DNA of 64,000 nucleotides. Origin: an uncultured Croceitalea sp. Its GTDB lineage: Bacteria > Bacteroidota > Bacteroidia > Flavobacteriales > Flavobacteriaceae. Numbering within the stretch: the first letter of the stretch is position 1; the number at the start of each line of letters is the position of its first letter. This document shows positions 51,526 to 59,837 of this stretch, in pieces. The stretch covers positions 248,001-312,000 of the forward strand of contig CANLWK010000002.1 in assembly GCA_947494805.1 (NCBI GenBank), given 5' to 3'. A program made the translations under genes and the position numbers. Under the pieces are notes generated by a model. That model was not told the DNA's origin and did no database searches. It was given only the letters and a program-made list of their open reading frames with translations.

Positions 51526-52440
51526 ATGAAATTTTTAAAAAAAGGTTTTAGGGCCTATTACCTTTTGGTAGTTTCTATTCTATTGTTGACTATTGCCATT
51601 CAATCGATTATTCAGTATTCGTTGGCAAAGCAGCGTTCGACAGCTATGGTAGTCAATTTAGCAGGACGTCAACGTATGCTCAGTCAAAGACTACTGAATG
51701 AGGTTTACTCTTGTCGTTACCATAATTGTGACTATGCTGAACTGAAACTTACTTTGAACAAGCTGTCACAAATGCACCAAACGTTGCAAGGAGGAAGCCA
51801 AAGTTTAGGTATTGAACCATTGGACAATGCCATAATTCAGGGAAATTTTGACAAACTTGAAGCCCATGTGAACTGGTTTCAATGGAATTTAAGTGATTTA
51901 CGACATATTGATCAATTAAGTTTTAATGATATCCGTTATCATGTAGATAGGTTCACTACCATTATGAATGAAATTGTCTTTCAATTTCAAAAGAAGTCTG
52001 AAGAAGATATCAAGGGCATGCGTATCATCGAGTTAGAATTGGCGATTTTCTCGGTAATTATTGTACTCTTCGAAATTTTCTTCATTGTGAACCCTATTAT
52101 TAACCGCATTCTCGGACAGAATAAAAAATTGGAAGAAATCGCATGGCACCAATCACATGTTTTCGCATCACATATAAAAAACATCAATGATTTGAGATAT
52201 GTACTTAAAGTAGAAAAGAAACCCGACAGGCAAGAAGAAATCATTAAGTTCATTTCTGAAGAACTAGATCACCTGAATCAAGTTTCGAACAATATGGTAA
52301 AAGCCTTAAAGAAAAATGACAAACCAGAATTGCCACACCATCTAATGTTAAAGCGAATGGAAGGGTTGTTGGAAAAATATAATATTATGTCTCCTGAAGA
52401 GACTATTGGTGATGATAAGGCTCATTCCGCAAAATTGTAA
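51526..52440 (+). CDS. PilJ-type sensor membrane protein with degenerate kinase-like tail
   Basis: 304 residues from ATG 51526 (a GGAGCAGG stretch lies upstream; an in-frame TTG at 51511 is less likely). The N-terminal helix (about 10-30) precedes a periplasmic four-helix domain of the type IV pili methyl-accepting chemotaxis N-terminal family, with VNLAGRQRMLSQRLLNEVY. A second membrane helix is near 170-190. The cytoplasmic tail (EEIAWHQSHVFASHIKNINDL, His208/His211) resembles the dimerisation helix of flavobacterial histidine kinases, but no ATPase domain follows. It overlaps convergent rlmH by 38 bp. Signalling role inferred. Confidence 0.8.
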   Translation: MKFLKKGFRAYYLLVVSILLLTIAIQSIIQYSLAKQRSTAMVVNLAGRQRMLSQRLLNEVYSCRYHNCDYAELKLTLNKLSQMHQTLQGGSQSLGIEPLDNAIIQGNFDKLEAHVNWFQWNLSDLRHIDQLSFNDIRYHVDRFTTIMNEIVFQFQKKSEEDIKGMRIIELELAIFSVIIVLFEIFFIVNPIINRILGQNKKLEEIAWHQSHVFASHIKNINDLRYVLKVEKKPDRQEEIIKFISEELDHLNQVSNNMVKALKKNDKPELPHHLMLKRMEGLLEKYNIMSPEETIGDDKAHSAKL

Positions 52441-52876
52441 AAGCACGGTACAATTGTTCTATAACAAACAAACGTACCATTTGATGAGAAAACGTCATAG
52501 GTGACAAACTGATTTTTTGGTTTGCCCTTTGGTAAACCATTTGACTGAATCCGTAGGGGCCACCGACGACCAAAATCAGCATTTTGATTCCACTGTTCAT
52601 TCTTTTTTGTAGGTTTTCAGCAAATGATACACTTGAAAACTGTTTGCCTTTTTCATCTAAAAGGACCAAAACATCAGAATTGGCGACATTTTTCAAAATG
52701 GCTTCACCCTCTTTTTTCTTTTGCTCTTCGGTGGATAAGTTTTTGACATTCTTGATATCAGGTATAATTGCAAATTCAAACTTTATATAATGGCTTAGCC
52801 GTTTTTGATAGGTGGTTATAAGATTGTTCAGCTCTTTGTTATCGGTTTTGCCAACAGCTACTAATCTAATGGTCAT
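52403..52876 (-). CDS. rlmH: 23S rRNA pseudouridine-1915 N3-methyltransferase
   Basis: 157 residues of the SPOUT class. MTIRLVAVGKTDNKELNNLITTYQKRL at the front, VLLDEKGKQFSS, and the SAM-knot region LVVGGPYGFSQMVYQRANQKISLSPMTFSHQMVRLFVIEQLYRAF ending EPYHHQ are diagnostic. It methylates pseudouridine in helix 69 of 23S rRNA on the assembled 70S ribosome. Divergent from nadC. Confidence 0.96.
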   Translation of the reverse strand: MTIRLVAVGKTDNKELNNLITTYQKRLSHYIKFEFAIIPDIKNVKNLSTEEQKKKEGEAILKNVANSDVLVLLDEKGKQFSSVSFAENLQKRMNSGIKMLILVVGGPYGFSQMVYQRANQKISLSPMTFSHQMVRLFVIEQLYRAFTILRNEPYHHQ

Positions 52877-52969
52877 TAGAACTTTACTTTTTTCAAAAAT
52901 ACCATTTGTAATTTTGATAATTCCAAAGGCAAAGCTTTTTAGTATTTTAGCCTAAATTCAAATTTCCCC

Positions 52970-53827
52970 ATGATTTCAGAAACTGAATTTCAAAAAGAGT
53001 TAGCATTAATAATTACCAATGCCATACGTGAAGATGTAGGTGACGGTGATCATAGTTCTTTGGCATGCATTCCTGAATCAGCCACAGGCAAAGCCAAACT
53101 ATTGGTCAAGGATGAAGGTATTCTTGCTGGCGTTGAATTTGCAAAACAAGTTTTTAAGTATGTTGATGAAGGCTTGCAGGTAGAAACCTTGTTAAATGAT
53201 GGGGCCAAGGTGACGTATGGTGATATTGCGTTTTTTGTTTCTGGAAGCTCGCAGAGTATTCTCAAAGCTGAACGACTGGTATTGAATGCAATGCAACGTA
53301 TGAGCGCTGTTGCTACCAAGACCCGCTACTTTGCGGACCTATTACAAGGCACCAATACTAGAATTTTAGACACCCGCAAAACCACGCCCGGAATTCGCGC
53401 ATTGGAAAAATGGGCGGTAAAAATAGGAGGTGGTGAAAATCATAGGTTCGCTCTTTATGATATGATTATGCTAAAGGACAATCATATCGATTTTGCCGGT
53501 GGCATTACCAAGGCCATAAACAAAACCAAAAACTATCTGCAAGAAAGTCAAAGACAATTAAAAATAATCGTAGAAGCCAGAAACTTGGATGAAGTACATG
53601 AAATTCTTCAATCTGAAGGTGTTTATCGCATTCTGTTAGATAATTTTAATTATGAAGATACCCGAACTGCGGTTGATTTAATAGGAGATAAGTGTTTGAC
53701 CGAATCTTCAGGCGGCATCAACGAAGAAACCATTCGGCATTACGCCGAGTGCGGTGTGGATTATATTTCTTCTGGGGCATTGACACACTCGGTCCATAAT
53801 TTAGATTTAAGCCTTAAAGCGGTATAA
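52970..53827 (+). CDS. nadC: Nicotinate-nucleotide pyrophosphorylase (carboxylating)
   Basis: 285 residues. Quinolinate phosphoribosyltransferase turns quinolinate and PRPP into nicotinate mononucleotide in de novo NAD synthesis. Key segments are REDVGDGDHSSLA, LNAMQRMSAVATKTR, the catalytic RKTTPGIRALEKWAVKIGGGENHR, KDNHID and ESSGGINEETI. Its stop and the BrkB start overlap by 1 bp (TAATG), so the next three genes (BrkB, DUF2147, priA) are probably read through. nadA and nadB are not in the window. Confidence 0.96.
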   Translation: MISETEFQKELALIITNAIREDVGDGDHSSLACIPESATGKAKLLVKDEGILAGVEFAKQVFKYVDEGLQVETLLNDGAKVTYGDIAFFVSGSSQSILKAERLVLNAMQRMSAVATKTRYFADLLQGTNTRILDTRKTTPGIRALEKWAVKIGGGENHRFALYDMIMLKDNHIDFAGGITKAINKTKNYLQESQRQLKIIVEARNLDEVHEILQSEGVYRILLDNFNYEDTRTAVDLIGDKCLTESSGGINEETIRHYAECGVDYISSGALTHSVHNLDLSLKAV

Positions 53828-54813
53828 TGTCAAAGGCTATTGAAGAAAGACTTGAACGTATTCCTGTAATCAATTGGTTGGTTCAATTGTTAAAGACCAT
53901 AAGATTGCCTGGTTTTGAAGGCCTTTCTATTTATGACTTGACTGAAATATATATTTTGGGCATTGTTGAGGGTGCGTTATCAAGTCGCGCAAGTTCCATT
54001 GCGTTTAGTCTTTTCTTGGCACTTTTTCCGTTACTCATCTTTTTAGTAACATTATTACCTTTCATTATTCCGTATGTAAGTGTGGGTAATGAAAACTTTG
54101 ACATTCAGTTTTTAATGTTTCTAGAATCATTTTTACCTAACGCTACAAGTGAATACTTCGGAGAGGTATATCAGCAGATTAAAGATCAAAAACGAGGAGG
54201 CCTGTTGTCCTCGGCTTTTATTCTTTCCATTTTTTTGGTGGCCAATGGTGTTAATGCCATTTTCAGTGCTTTCGAAAATTCATATCACATTGAATTGACC
54301 CGAAACTTTTTACGACAATATGCCTATGCTTTAATGGTAGGTTTGATTTTATCAATTCTATTGATCTTGGGGGCTGTGGTCTTCGTGTACTTTGAGTTTT
54401 ATATTGTCGAATATACAAGTGAATATTTAGGTAAGACATTAGGGTATGATGTTGAAAGAGGTGATGATATTGGAGTACAGTTGACAAAGGTATTGTTCTT
54501 TATGATTTTGTCGTATCTAACGACCGCAATCCTTTACTACTTTGGCACAGCTGAAGGCAGAAAAGTCCGTTTTTTCTCCGTAGGGGCTTTGATGACCACC
54601 ATTTTATTCGTTGTAACTTCGTATTTGTTTGGTGTATATGTTGAAAAGTTTGCACGCTATAATGAGTTATATGGAGCGCTGGGTGGCCTATTGATTTTAA
54701 TGGTATTCATATGGCTTAATTCAAATATATTGCTGTTGGGTTTTGAATTGAATGCTACGTTACAGTCACTAAGAAAGAGTGTGAACAAAAGTAAATTGAA
54801 TGAAGAAGAATAA
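53827..54813 (+). CDS. YihY/BrkB family inner membrane protein
   Basis: 328 residues with about six membrane helices. SSRASSIAFSLFLALFPLLIFLVTLLPFI is the typical start of the core, then ENSYHIELTRNFLRQYAYALMVGLIL, and GALGGLLILMVFIWLNSNILLLGFELNA closes it, as in the YihY/BrkB (formerly RNase BN) family. The old RNase label is wrong for this family; a transport role has been suggested. Start overlaps the nadC stop by 1 bp; the end overlaps the DUF2147 gene by 14 bp. Confidence 0.92.
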   Translation: MSKAIEERLERIPVINWLVQLLKTIRLPGFEGLSIYDLTEIYILGIVEGALSSRASSIAFSLFLALFPLLIFLVTLLPFIIPYVSVGNENFDIQFLMFLESFLPNATSEYFGEVYQQIKDQKRGGLLSSAFILSIFLVANGVNAIFSAFENSYHIELTRNFLRQYAYALMVGLILSILLILGAVVFVYFEFYIVEYTSEYLGKTLGYDVERGDDIGVQLTKVLFFMILSYLTTAILYYFGTAEGRKVRFFSVGALMTTILFVVTSYLFGVYVEKFARYNELYGALGGLLILMVFIWLNSNILLLGFELNATLQSLRKSVNKSKLNEEE

Positions 54814-55234
54814 ATATTTAGTTGTCTTTGCTTGTCTATGTTTTTTTCAAATGGCTTCAGGGCAGTCTATTTCGGGTAAATGGAAAACCATTGATGATAG
54901 AAATGGCAATGCCAAAGCCATCATTGATATCTATCTGCAAGATGGTCTGTTATATGGAAAGGTTTTGAAGATTTTAGAGAAAGGGAAAGAAAATGCGAAA
55001 TGCATCAAATGTGATGGGGAGCTGAAAGACAAACCCGTACAAGGAATGATAATCATAGATGGATTCAAAAAAACCGATGATTATGAGTATAAAGGAAAAC
55101 GACTATTTGATCCTGAACAGGCCATGACTTTTAGGGGCCGCGTTTGGATGGACCCTAAAAATCCTGATAAGCTAAAGGTAAGGGGGTATTTGGCATTTTT
55201 ATACCGAACCCAGACATGGCTTAGGGCAGAATAA
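54800..55234 (+). CDS. DUF2147 domain exported protein
   Basis: 144 residues. Signal peptide MKKNKYLVVFACLCFFQMASGQ, then the DUF2147 beta-barrel-like domain: SGKWKTIDDRNGNAKAIIDIYLQDGLLYGKV, KCIKCDGELKDKPVQGMIII, and KVRGYLAFLYRTQTWLR. The two cysteines in KCIKCDG may pair. The family is found in envelope proteins of unknown function. Its start overlaps the end of the BrkB gene by 14 bp, and priA starts 7 bp after it. Confidence 0.88.
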   Translation: MKKNKYLVVFACLCFFQMASGQSISGKWKTIDDRNGNAKAIIDIYLQDGLLYGKVLKILEKGKENAKCIKCDGELKDKPVQGMIIIDGFKKTDDYEYKGKRLFDPEQAMTFRGRVWMDPKNPDKLKVRGYLAFLYRTQTWLRAE

Positions 55235-55241
55235 GGCTACT

Positions 55242-57698
55242 ATGGATTTTTATGTAGACGTTGTACTTCCGATTCCCCTAGAACGTTTTTTCACCTACAG
55301 CATAACATCTGGTGAGGCATCTTTTTTAAAAAGGGGAATGCGTGTTGCCGTACCATTCGGAAAGTCAAAGATTTACACCGCATTGGTTTTTGAGATACAT
55401 CAGAACCAGCCTAAGGTTTACGAAGCTAAAGAAATTCATCAGATTTTAGATGAAGTCCCTCTGGTGACCGAGATCCAATTGAAACATTGGCAATGGATAG
55501 CATCATACTACATGTGTACATTGGGTGAGGTTATGCGAAGCGCATTGCCAAGTGCATTTTTGTTAGAAAGTGAAACCCTTATTCTACCGGGCAATTCAGA
55601 GGATATTGTGGAAGAAGGGCTGTCAGACAATGAATTTTTGATTTTAGAAGCACTCAGACATCAGTCGAGTCTTAAAATCCAAGAAGCTGCGGCGATCTTG
55701 GACCGAAAGCATGTACTACCCATAGTTCAAAAGATGATGGAAAAGGGCCTAGTTCGTCTGAAAGAAGAACTTTACGAACTATACCGTCCCAAAATGGAAA
55801 AGTATGTCCGGTTGGCAAAGGGATATCAAGATGAAGAAAACCTAGAGCCACTATTGACAGAATTGTCTCGAGCTAAAAAACAGAGTCAAGCGGTTCTTTC
55901 TTTTTTTCAATTACAATCAGGGCAAAAAAAATTGATTAAACTCAAACAGCTTGAAGAGTTGAGTGGTAGCTCTAGACCGGTTATCAAAGCTCTGGCCGAT
56001 AAAGGAATTTTTGAGATATATGAACTTCAAATTGATCGTGTCCATTTTGAGTCAAACTCATTGAAAGCTGAAGACATTGTATTGAACCGTATGCAAGCAA
56101 AAGCCTTTGAAAGCATAGCAGAAAGCTTTTCGCAACATAAGGTCTGTCTTTTACATGGGGTGACTTCTTCTGGAAAAACAGAAGTATATATAAAACTTAT
56201 ACAAAACGTGATCACTTCGGGCGGGCAAGTACTTTATCTATTGCCTGAGATTGCATTGACCTCTCAATTAATCAATCGTTTAAAGGCCTATTTTGGTAAT
56301 CAAGTTGCCGTTTACCATTCAAAATATAGCCTTAATGAGCGTGTTGAGGTTTGGAACAATACTTTACGGGCCTCAGAGAAGGCAAAGGTTATCATTGGTG
56401 CTCGTTCTTCGTTATTTCTGCCATTTGCCAGTTTGCGACTTGTAATCGTTGATGAAGAACATGAAGCCTCTTTTAAACAGTTTGACCCGGCACCAAGGTA
56501 CCACGCACGTGATGCGGCCGTTGTACTGGCACAGCTCCATAAGGTCAATTGTTTATTGGGCTCGGCGACGCCAAGTGTTGAAAGCTACTCGAACGTAAAA
56601 CATGGAAAGTATGGTTTGGCAGAAATGCCACGGAGGTATGGTGATGTGCTGATGCCTGAAATTGAGTTGGTCGACATCAAAGAGGCCACAAGAAAGAAAC
56701 GGATGAAAGGTCATTTTTCAGAACGTTTGATGGAAGAAATGACAACAAGCCTTGATGAGGGCGAGCAAATCATTTTGTTTCAAAACCGTAGAGGATTCGC
56801 ACCGATTGTGGAATGCACCACATGCGGACACGCAAGTCAGTGCCCTAACTGTGATGTTAGCTTGACCTATCACCAACACCGCAACCAATTACGTTGTCAT
56901 TACTGTGGTTATCATATTCCAGTTTTAAAAAGCTGTCAGGCCTGTGGCAGTAATACATTGGACACAAAAGGGTTCGGAACGGAACAGTTACAAGAAGAAC
57001 TGTTAAGATTGTTTCCAGATGCGAATGTCGCCCGTATGGATTTAGATACTACACGCGGAAAATATGCCTATGAGAAAATTATTGGTGCTTTTGAGCATCA
57101 TGAAACCGATATTTTGGTAGGCACCCAAATGGTCACAAAGGGACTGGATTTTCGCAATGTTGGTTTGGTGGGTATTATGAATGCTGATTCACTGTTGAAT
57201 TTTCCTGACTATCGGGCACACGAACGAAGTTTTCAGTTGATGACACAAGTTGCGGGTAGAGCTGGTAGGACGAAAAAGAGGGGAAAAGTACTGATTCAGA
57301 GCTACAATCCGTACCATCAAATTTTACATCAGGTCGCTAACTATGATTATGAGAAAATGTTTGCAGAGCAACTGTACGAACGCGAGCAGTTTAAGTATCC
57401 GCCACATATCAGAATCATCAAAATTATCTTAAAAGATAGGGACTACAACAAATTGAACGAAGCGGCCGATTGGTTTGCGTCTTCGTTGCGCAATGTTTTA
57501 AAAACAACGGTGCTTGGTCCTGAGTATCCGGTGGTATCTCGAATACGCAATGAATATTTAAAGCATGTTTTGGTGAAAGTGGGTAAGAACCATCCTATTG
57601 TTCAAACGAAAAATAGCATTAAAAGAATAGAAAAATCCTTTAATGCTATTGCTCAGTATAAAAGTATTCGATTGGTCTATAATGTTGACCACATCTAG
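55242..57698 (+). CDS. priA: Primosomal protein N' (replication restart helicase)
   Basis: 818 residues. The N-terminal 3'-end-binding domain starts DFYVDVVLPIPLERFFTYSI. Helicase motifs follow: GVTSSGKTEVYIK (Walker A, about 305), DEEHEASFKQ, LGSATPS. The zinc region has eight cysteines in four pairs (ECTTCG, QCPNCD, RCHYCG, SCQACG), then TQMVTKGLDF and QVAGRAGR. It reloads the replisome at broken forks. It ends 2 bp from the convergent LytTR gene. Confidence 0.96.
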   Translation: MDFYVDVVLPIPLERFFTYSITSGEASFLKRGMRVAVPFGKSKIYTALVFEIHQNQPKVYEAKEIHQILDEVPLVTEIQLKHWQWIASYYMCTLGEVMRSALPSAFLLESETLILPGNSEDIVEEGLSDNEFLILEALRHQSSLKIQEAAAILDRKHVLPIVQKMMEKGLVRLKEELYELYRPKMEKYVRLAKGYQDEENLEPLLTELSRAKKQSQAVLSFFQLQSGQKKLIKLKQLEELSGSSRPVIKALADKGIFEIYELQIDRVHFESNSLKAEDIVLNRMQAKAFESIAESFSQHKVCLLHGVTSSGKTEVYIKLIQNVITSGGQVLYLLPEIALTSQLINRLKAYFGNQVAVYHSKYSLNERVEVWNNTLRASEKAKVIIGARSSLFLPFASLRLVIVDEEHEASFKQFDPAPRYHARDAAVVLAQLHKVNCLLGSATPSVESYSNVKHGKYGLAEMPRRYGDVLMPEIELVDIKEATRKKRMKGHFSERLMEEMTTSLDEGEQIILFQNRRGFAPIVECTTCGHASQCPNCDVSLTYHQHRNQLRCHYCGYHIPVLKSCQACGSNTLDTKGFGTEQLQEELLRLFPDANVARMDLDTTRGKYAYEKIIGAFEHHETDILVGTQMVTKGLDFRNVGLVGIMNADSLLNFPDYRAHERSFQLMTQVAGRAGRTKKRGKVLIQSYNPYHQILHQVANYDYEKMFAEQLYEREQFKYPPHIRIIKIILKDRDYNKLNEAADWFASSLRNVLKTTVLGPEYPVVSRIRNEYLKHVLVKVGKNHPIVQTKNSIKRIEKSFNAIAQYKSIRLVYNVDHI

Positions 57699-57700
57699 CA

Positions 57701-58393
57701 CTAGACGTTGGCCAACGCTTCGGCCAGTTCCGTTTTCTTATTTCGGCTTAATGGAATCTGTCTTCCGCCGACTTCAACATTTTTACTGTTGAACTTTTCA
57801 ATTTTTTCCAAGTTTACGATGTAGGACTTATGTATCCTTAAAAACTTTTCAGCAGGCAATTGTTGCTCAAAAGACTTCATTGTAGAAAGTATAACAATAT
57901 TTGCCTCATCGGTAACTAACTTTATATAATCCCCTAGAGCTTCAATCCATTTGATGTCATTAAGGATTACCTTTCTTTTTTTAAGGTTACTCTTCACAAA
58001 GATATGCTCCTCATCCTCATCTGTTCTATTCATTTGCTCGTACTTGGCAACAGCTCTTTTGACTGATGCTTCAAAACGTGCTAATGTGATAGGTTTATGA
58101 AGATAATCGGTAACATCGTAGTCAAATGCTTTTAGGGCATAATCGGGTTTACCGGTTATTAAAATAACCTGAGGTGGATTTTCTAAAGCTTCCAACAAGT
58201 CGAAACCACTGATAATGGGCATTTCAACATCTAGAAAGATAACATCCACTTCGTGGTTCTTCAATCCATTCTTCGCTTCAATAGCATTACTGTACTCTGC
58301 AACTAGGGCAAGATGTGGGTGATTGTTGACCAACTTGGCCACGGCCATTCGCTGCATGGATGAGTCGTCTACAATTATACTTTTAAGTTTCAT
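57701..58393 (-). CDS. LytTR-family response regulator
   Basis: 230 residues. Receiver domain (1-120) with acidic Asp9/Asp10, phosphoacceptor Asp55 in VIFLDVEMP, the ITGKPDYALKAF segment and the Lys in YLHKPIT. The C-terminal LytTR DNA-binding domain (about 130-228) has IFVKSNLKKRKV, DIKWIEALGDYIKL, LRIHKSYIVN and VGGRQIPLSRNKK. The partner histidine kinase is not adjacent. It is divergent from rpsF, with a 234-bp intergenic region. Confidence 0.94.
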   Translation of the reverse strand: MKLKSIIVDDSSMQRMAVAKLVNNHPHLALVAEYSNAIEAKNGLKNHEVDVIFLDVEMPIISGFDLLEALENPPQVILITGKPDYALKAFDYDVTDYLHKPITLARFEASVKRAVAKYEQMNRTDEDEEHIFVKSNLKKRKVILNDIKWIEALGDYIKLVTDEANIVILSTMKSFEQQLPAEKFLRIHKSYIVNLEKIEKFNSKNVEVGGRQIPLSRNKKTELAEALANV

Positions 58394-58576
58394 AAATTGG
58401 GGTGATTTGTGGGGTTAAATCATCGGCAAATTACATAAAAACAACGGTAAAGTGCAACAAAAGATGTAAACATGGTCTATTCTGTTGTGTATTTAGCATT
58501 AGGCGCGATGTAGGTTTGATTTTGGTTTTTATTGTTAATAACTTCTTAAACGGATAACGAACAATTCTTTAATTTC

Positions 58577-58607
58577 TTGTGAAAGGTTACAAATATGTTT
58601 ACTTTTG
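58577..58607 (+). promoter_or_regulatory. Bacteroidetes-type promoter of the rpsF operon
   Basis: TTG at 58577-58579, a 20-bp spacer and TACTTTTG at 58600-58607 match the consensus. It lies 21 bp before the rpsF ATG, so the leader is very short. Confidence 0.75.
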
Positions 58608-58627
58608 CGCTCCTTAAATAAATATAT

Positions 58628-58966
58628 ATGAATCATTACGAAACTGTTTTCATTTTGAATCCCGTTCTGTCTGAGACCCAGATAGAGGAAACAGTTAAGA
58701 AATTTGAAGATTTCTTAATTAAGAATGGTGCCAAAATGGTGGCAAAAGAAAACTGGGGGCTAAAGAAATTGGCTTACCCTATTCAGAACAAGAAAAGTGG
58801 GTTTTACCACCTGTTCGAATTTACTGCACCGGGCGAGGCAATTGGTCCTTATGAGCTTGAGTTCAGAAGAGATGAGCGCATTATGCGATTTTTAACGGTT
58901 AAGTTAGACAAGCATGCAGTTGCTTGGGCTGAGAAAAGAAGAACTAAATTAAAAGTAAAAGCATAG
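58628..58966 (+). CDS. rpsF: 30S ribosomal protein S6
   Basis: 112 residues: [55 protein letters not shown] and [15 protein letters not shown] are universal S6 features. First gene of the rpsF-rpsR-rplI operon. No ssb or priB lies between rpsF and rpsR, as usual in Bacteroidota. The consensus promoter is 21 bp upstream. Confidence 0.97.
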   Translation: MNHYETVFILNPVLSETQIEETVKKFEDFLIKNGAKMVAKENWGLKKLAYPIQNKKSGFYHLFEFTAPGEAIGPYELEFRRDERIMRFLTVKLDKHAVAWAEKRRTKLKVKA

Positions 58967-58970
58967 AGGT

Positions 58971-59267
58971 ATGTCATCGATAGAACAACAAGCAAAATCA
59001 AAAAAAGATGGGGAAATCAGATATTTGACCCCATTGAACATAGAAACCACCAAGCAAAAGAAGTATTGCCGTTTTAAAAAGTCGGGTATCAAGTATATCG
59101 ACTACAAAGACCCAGACTTTTTAATGAAGTTGGTAAATGAACAAGGTAAGTTATTACCAAGACGACTTACAGGTACTTCTTTAAAGTATCAAAGAAAAGT
59201 TGCCCAAGCGGTAAAAAGAGCTCGTCATTTGGCATTGATGCCATACGTAGGTGATATGTTGAAATAA
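58971..59267 (+). CDS. rpsR: 30S ribosomal protein S18
   Basis: 98 residues, somewhat longer than many S18 (about 75) owing to an N-terminal extension ([22 protein letters not shown]). The core [22 protein letters not shown] and [29 protein letters not shown] are diagnostic. Starts 4 bp after the rpsF stop. S18 partners S6 on the small subunit platform. Confidence 0.97.
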   Translation: MSSIEQQAKSKKDGEIRYLTPLNIETTKQKKYCRFKKSGIKYIDYKDPDFLMKLVNEQGKLLPRRLTGTSLKYQRKVAQAVKRARHLALMPYVGDMLK

Positions 59268-59280
59268 TAAAAGACGGAAA

Positions 59281-59733
59281 ATGGAACTTATATTAAAACA
59301 AGACGTACAAGATTTAGGTTTTAAAGATGATATTGTTAACGTTAAGAACGGTTACGGTAGAAACTTTTTAATTCCTCAAGGTTTGGCCGCGTTGGCTACT
59401 CCGTCTGCAAAGAAAGTGCTAGCTGAGAATTTGAAGCAAAGAGCACACAAAGAGAAAAAGGTAATCGATGAGGCTCAAAAGATAGCAGAAAGCCTAAAGG
59501 CTTTAGAGATCAAAATTCCGGCAAAAGTTGGTTCGGGTGATAAATTATTTGGATCTGTATCTAACATTGATTTGGCTGCAGCCATTGAAAAGTCAGGTCA
59601 GAGTATTGATAGAAAGTTTATCAATATTCAAGGAGGTACTGTCAAAAGAACCGGACCTTATAATGCTAAAATCAGATTACACAGAGAGGTAATTGTAGAA
59701 TTTCCTTTTGAAGTAGTTGCTGAGGCAAAATAG
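59281..59733 (+). CDS. rplI: 50S ribosomal protein L9
   Basis: 150 residues with the L9 layout: MELILKQDVQDLGFKDDIVNVKNGYGRNFLIPQGLA forms the N-terminal RNA-binding domain. A long connecting helix with AHKEKKVIDEAQKIAESLKAL leads to the C-terminal domain GSVSNIDLAAAIEKSG. Third gene of the operon (13 bp after rpsR). Ends before a strong terminator. Confidence 0.97.
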   Translation: MELILKQDVQDLGFKDDIVNVKNGYGRNFLIPQGLAALATPSAKKVLAENLKQRAHKEKKVIDEAQKIAESLKALEIKIPAKVGSGDKLFGSVSNIDLAAAIEKSGQSIDRKFINIQGGTVKRTGPYNAKIRLHREVIVEFPFEVVAEAK

Positions 59734-59760
59734 ACGTTAACTTTTGGTTAATAAGTTGTA

Positions 59761-59790
59761 AAGAGCTATGCGTGCATAGCTCTTTTTTTA
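59761..59790 (+). terminator. Terminator after rplI
   Basis: Nearly palindromic AAGAGCTATGC (59761-59771) with GCATAGCTCTT (59774-59784), then a T run. Confidence 0.9.
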
Positions 59791-59837
59791 TGCTATGTTT
59801 GCATCAAAGCAAAACTTAACTTAGAACACTTTAAATT

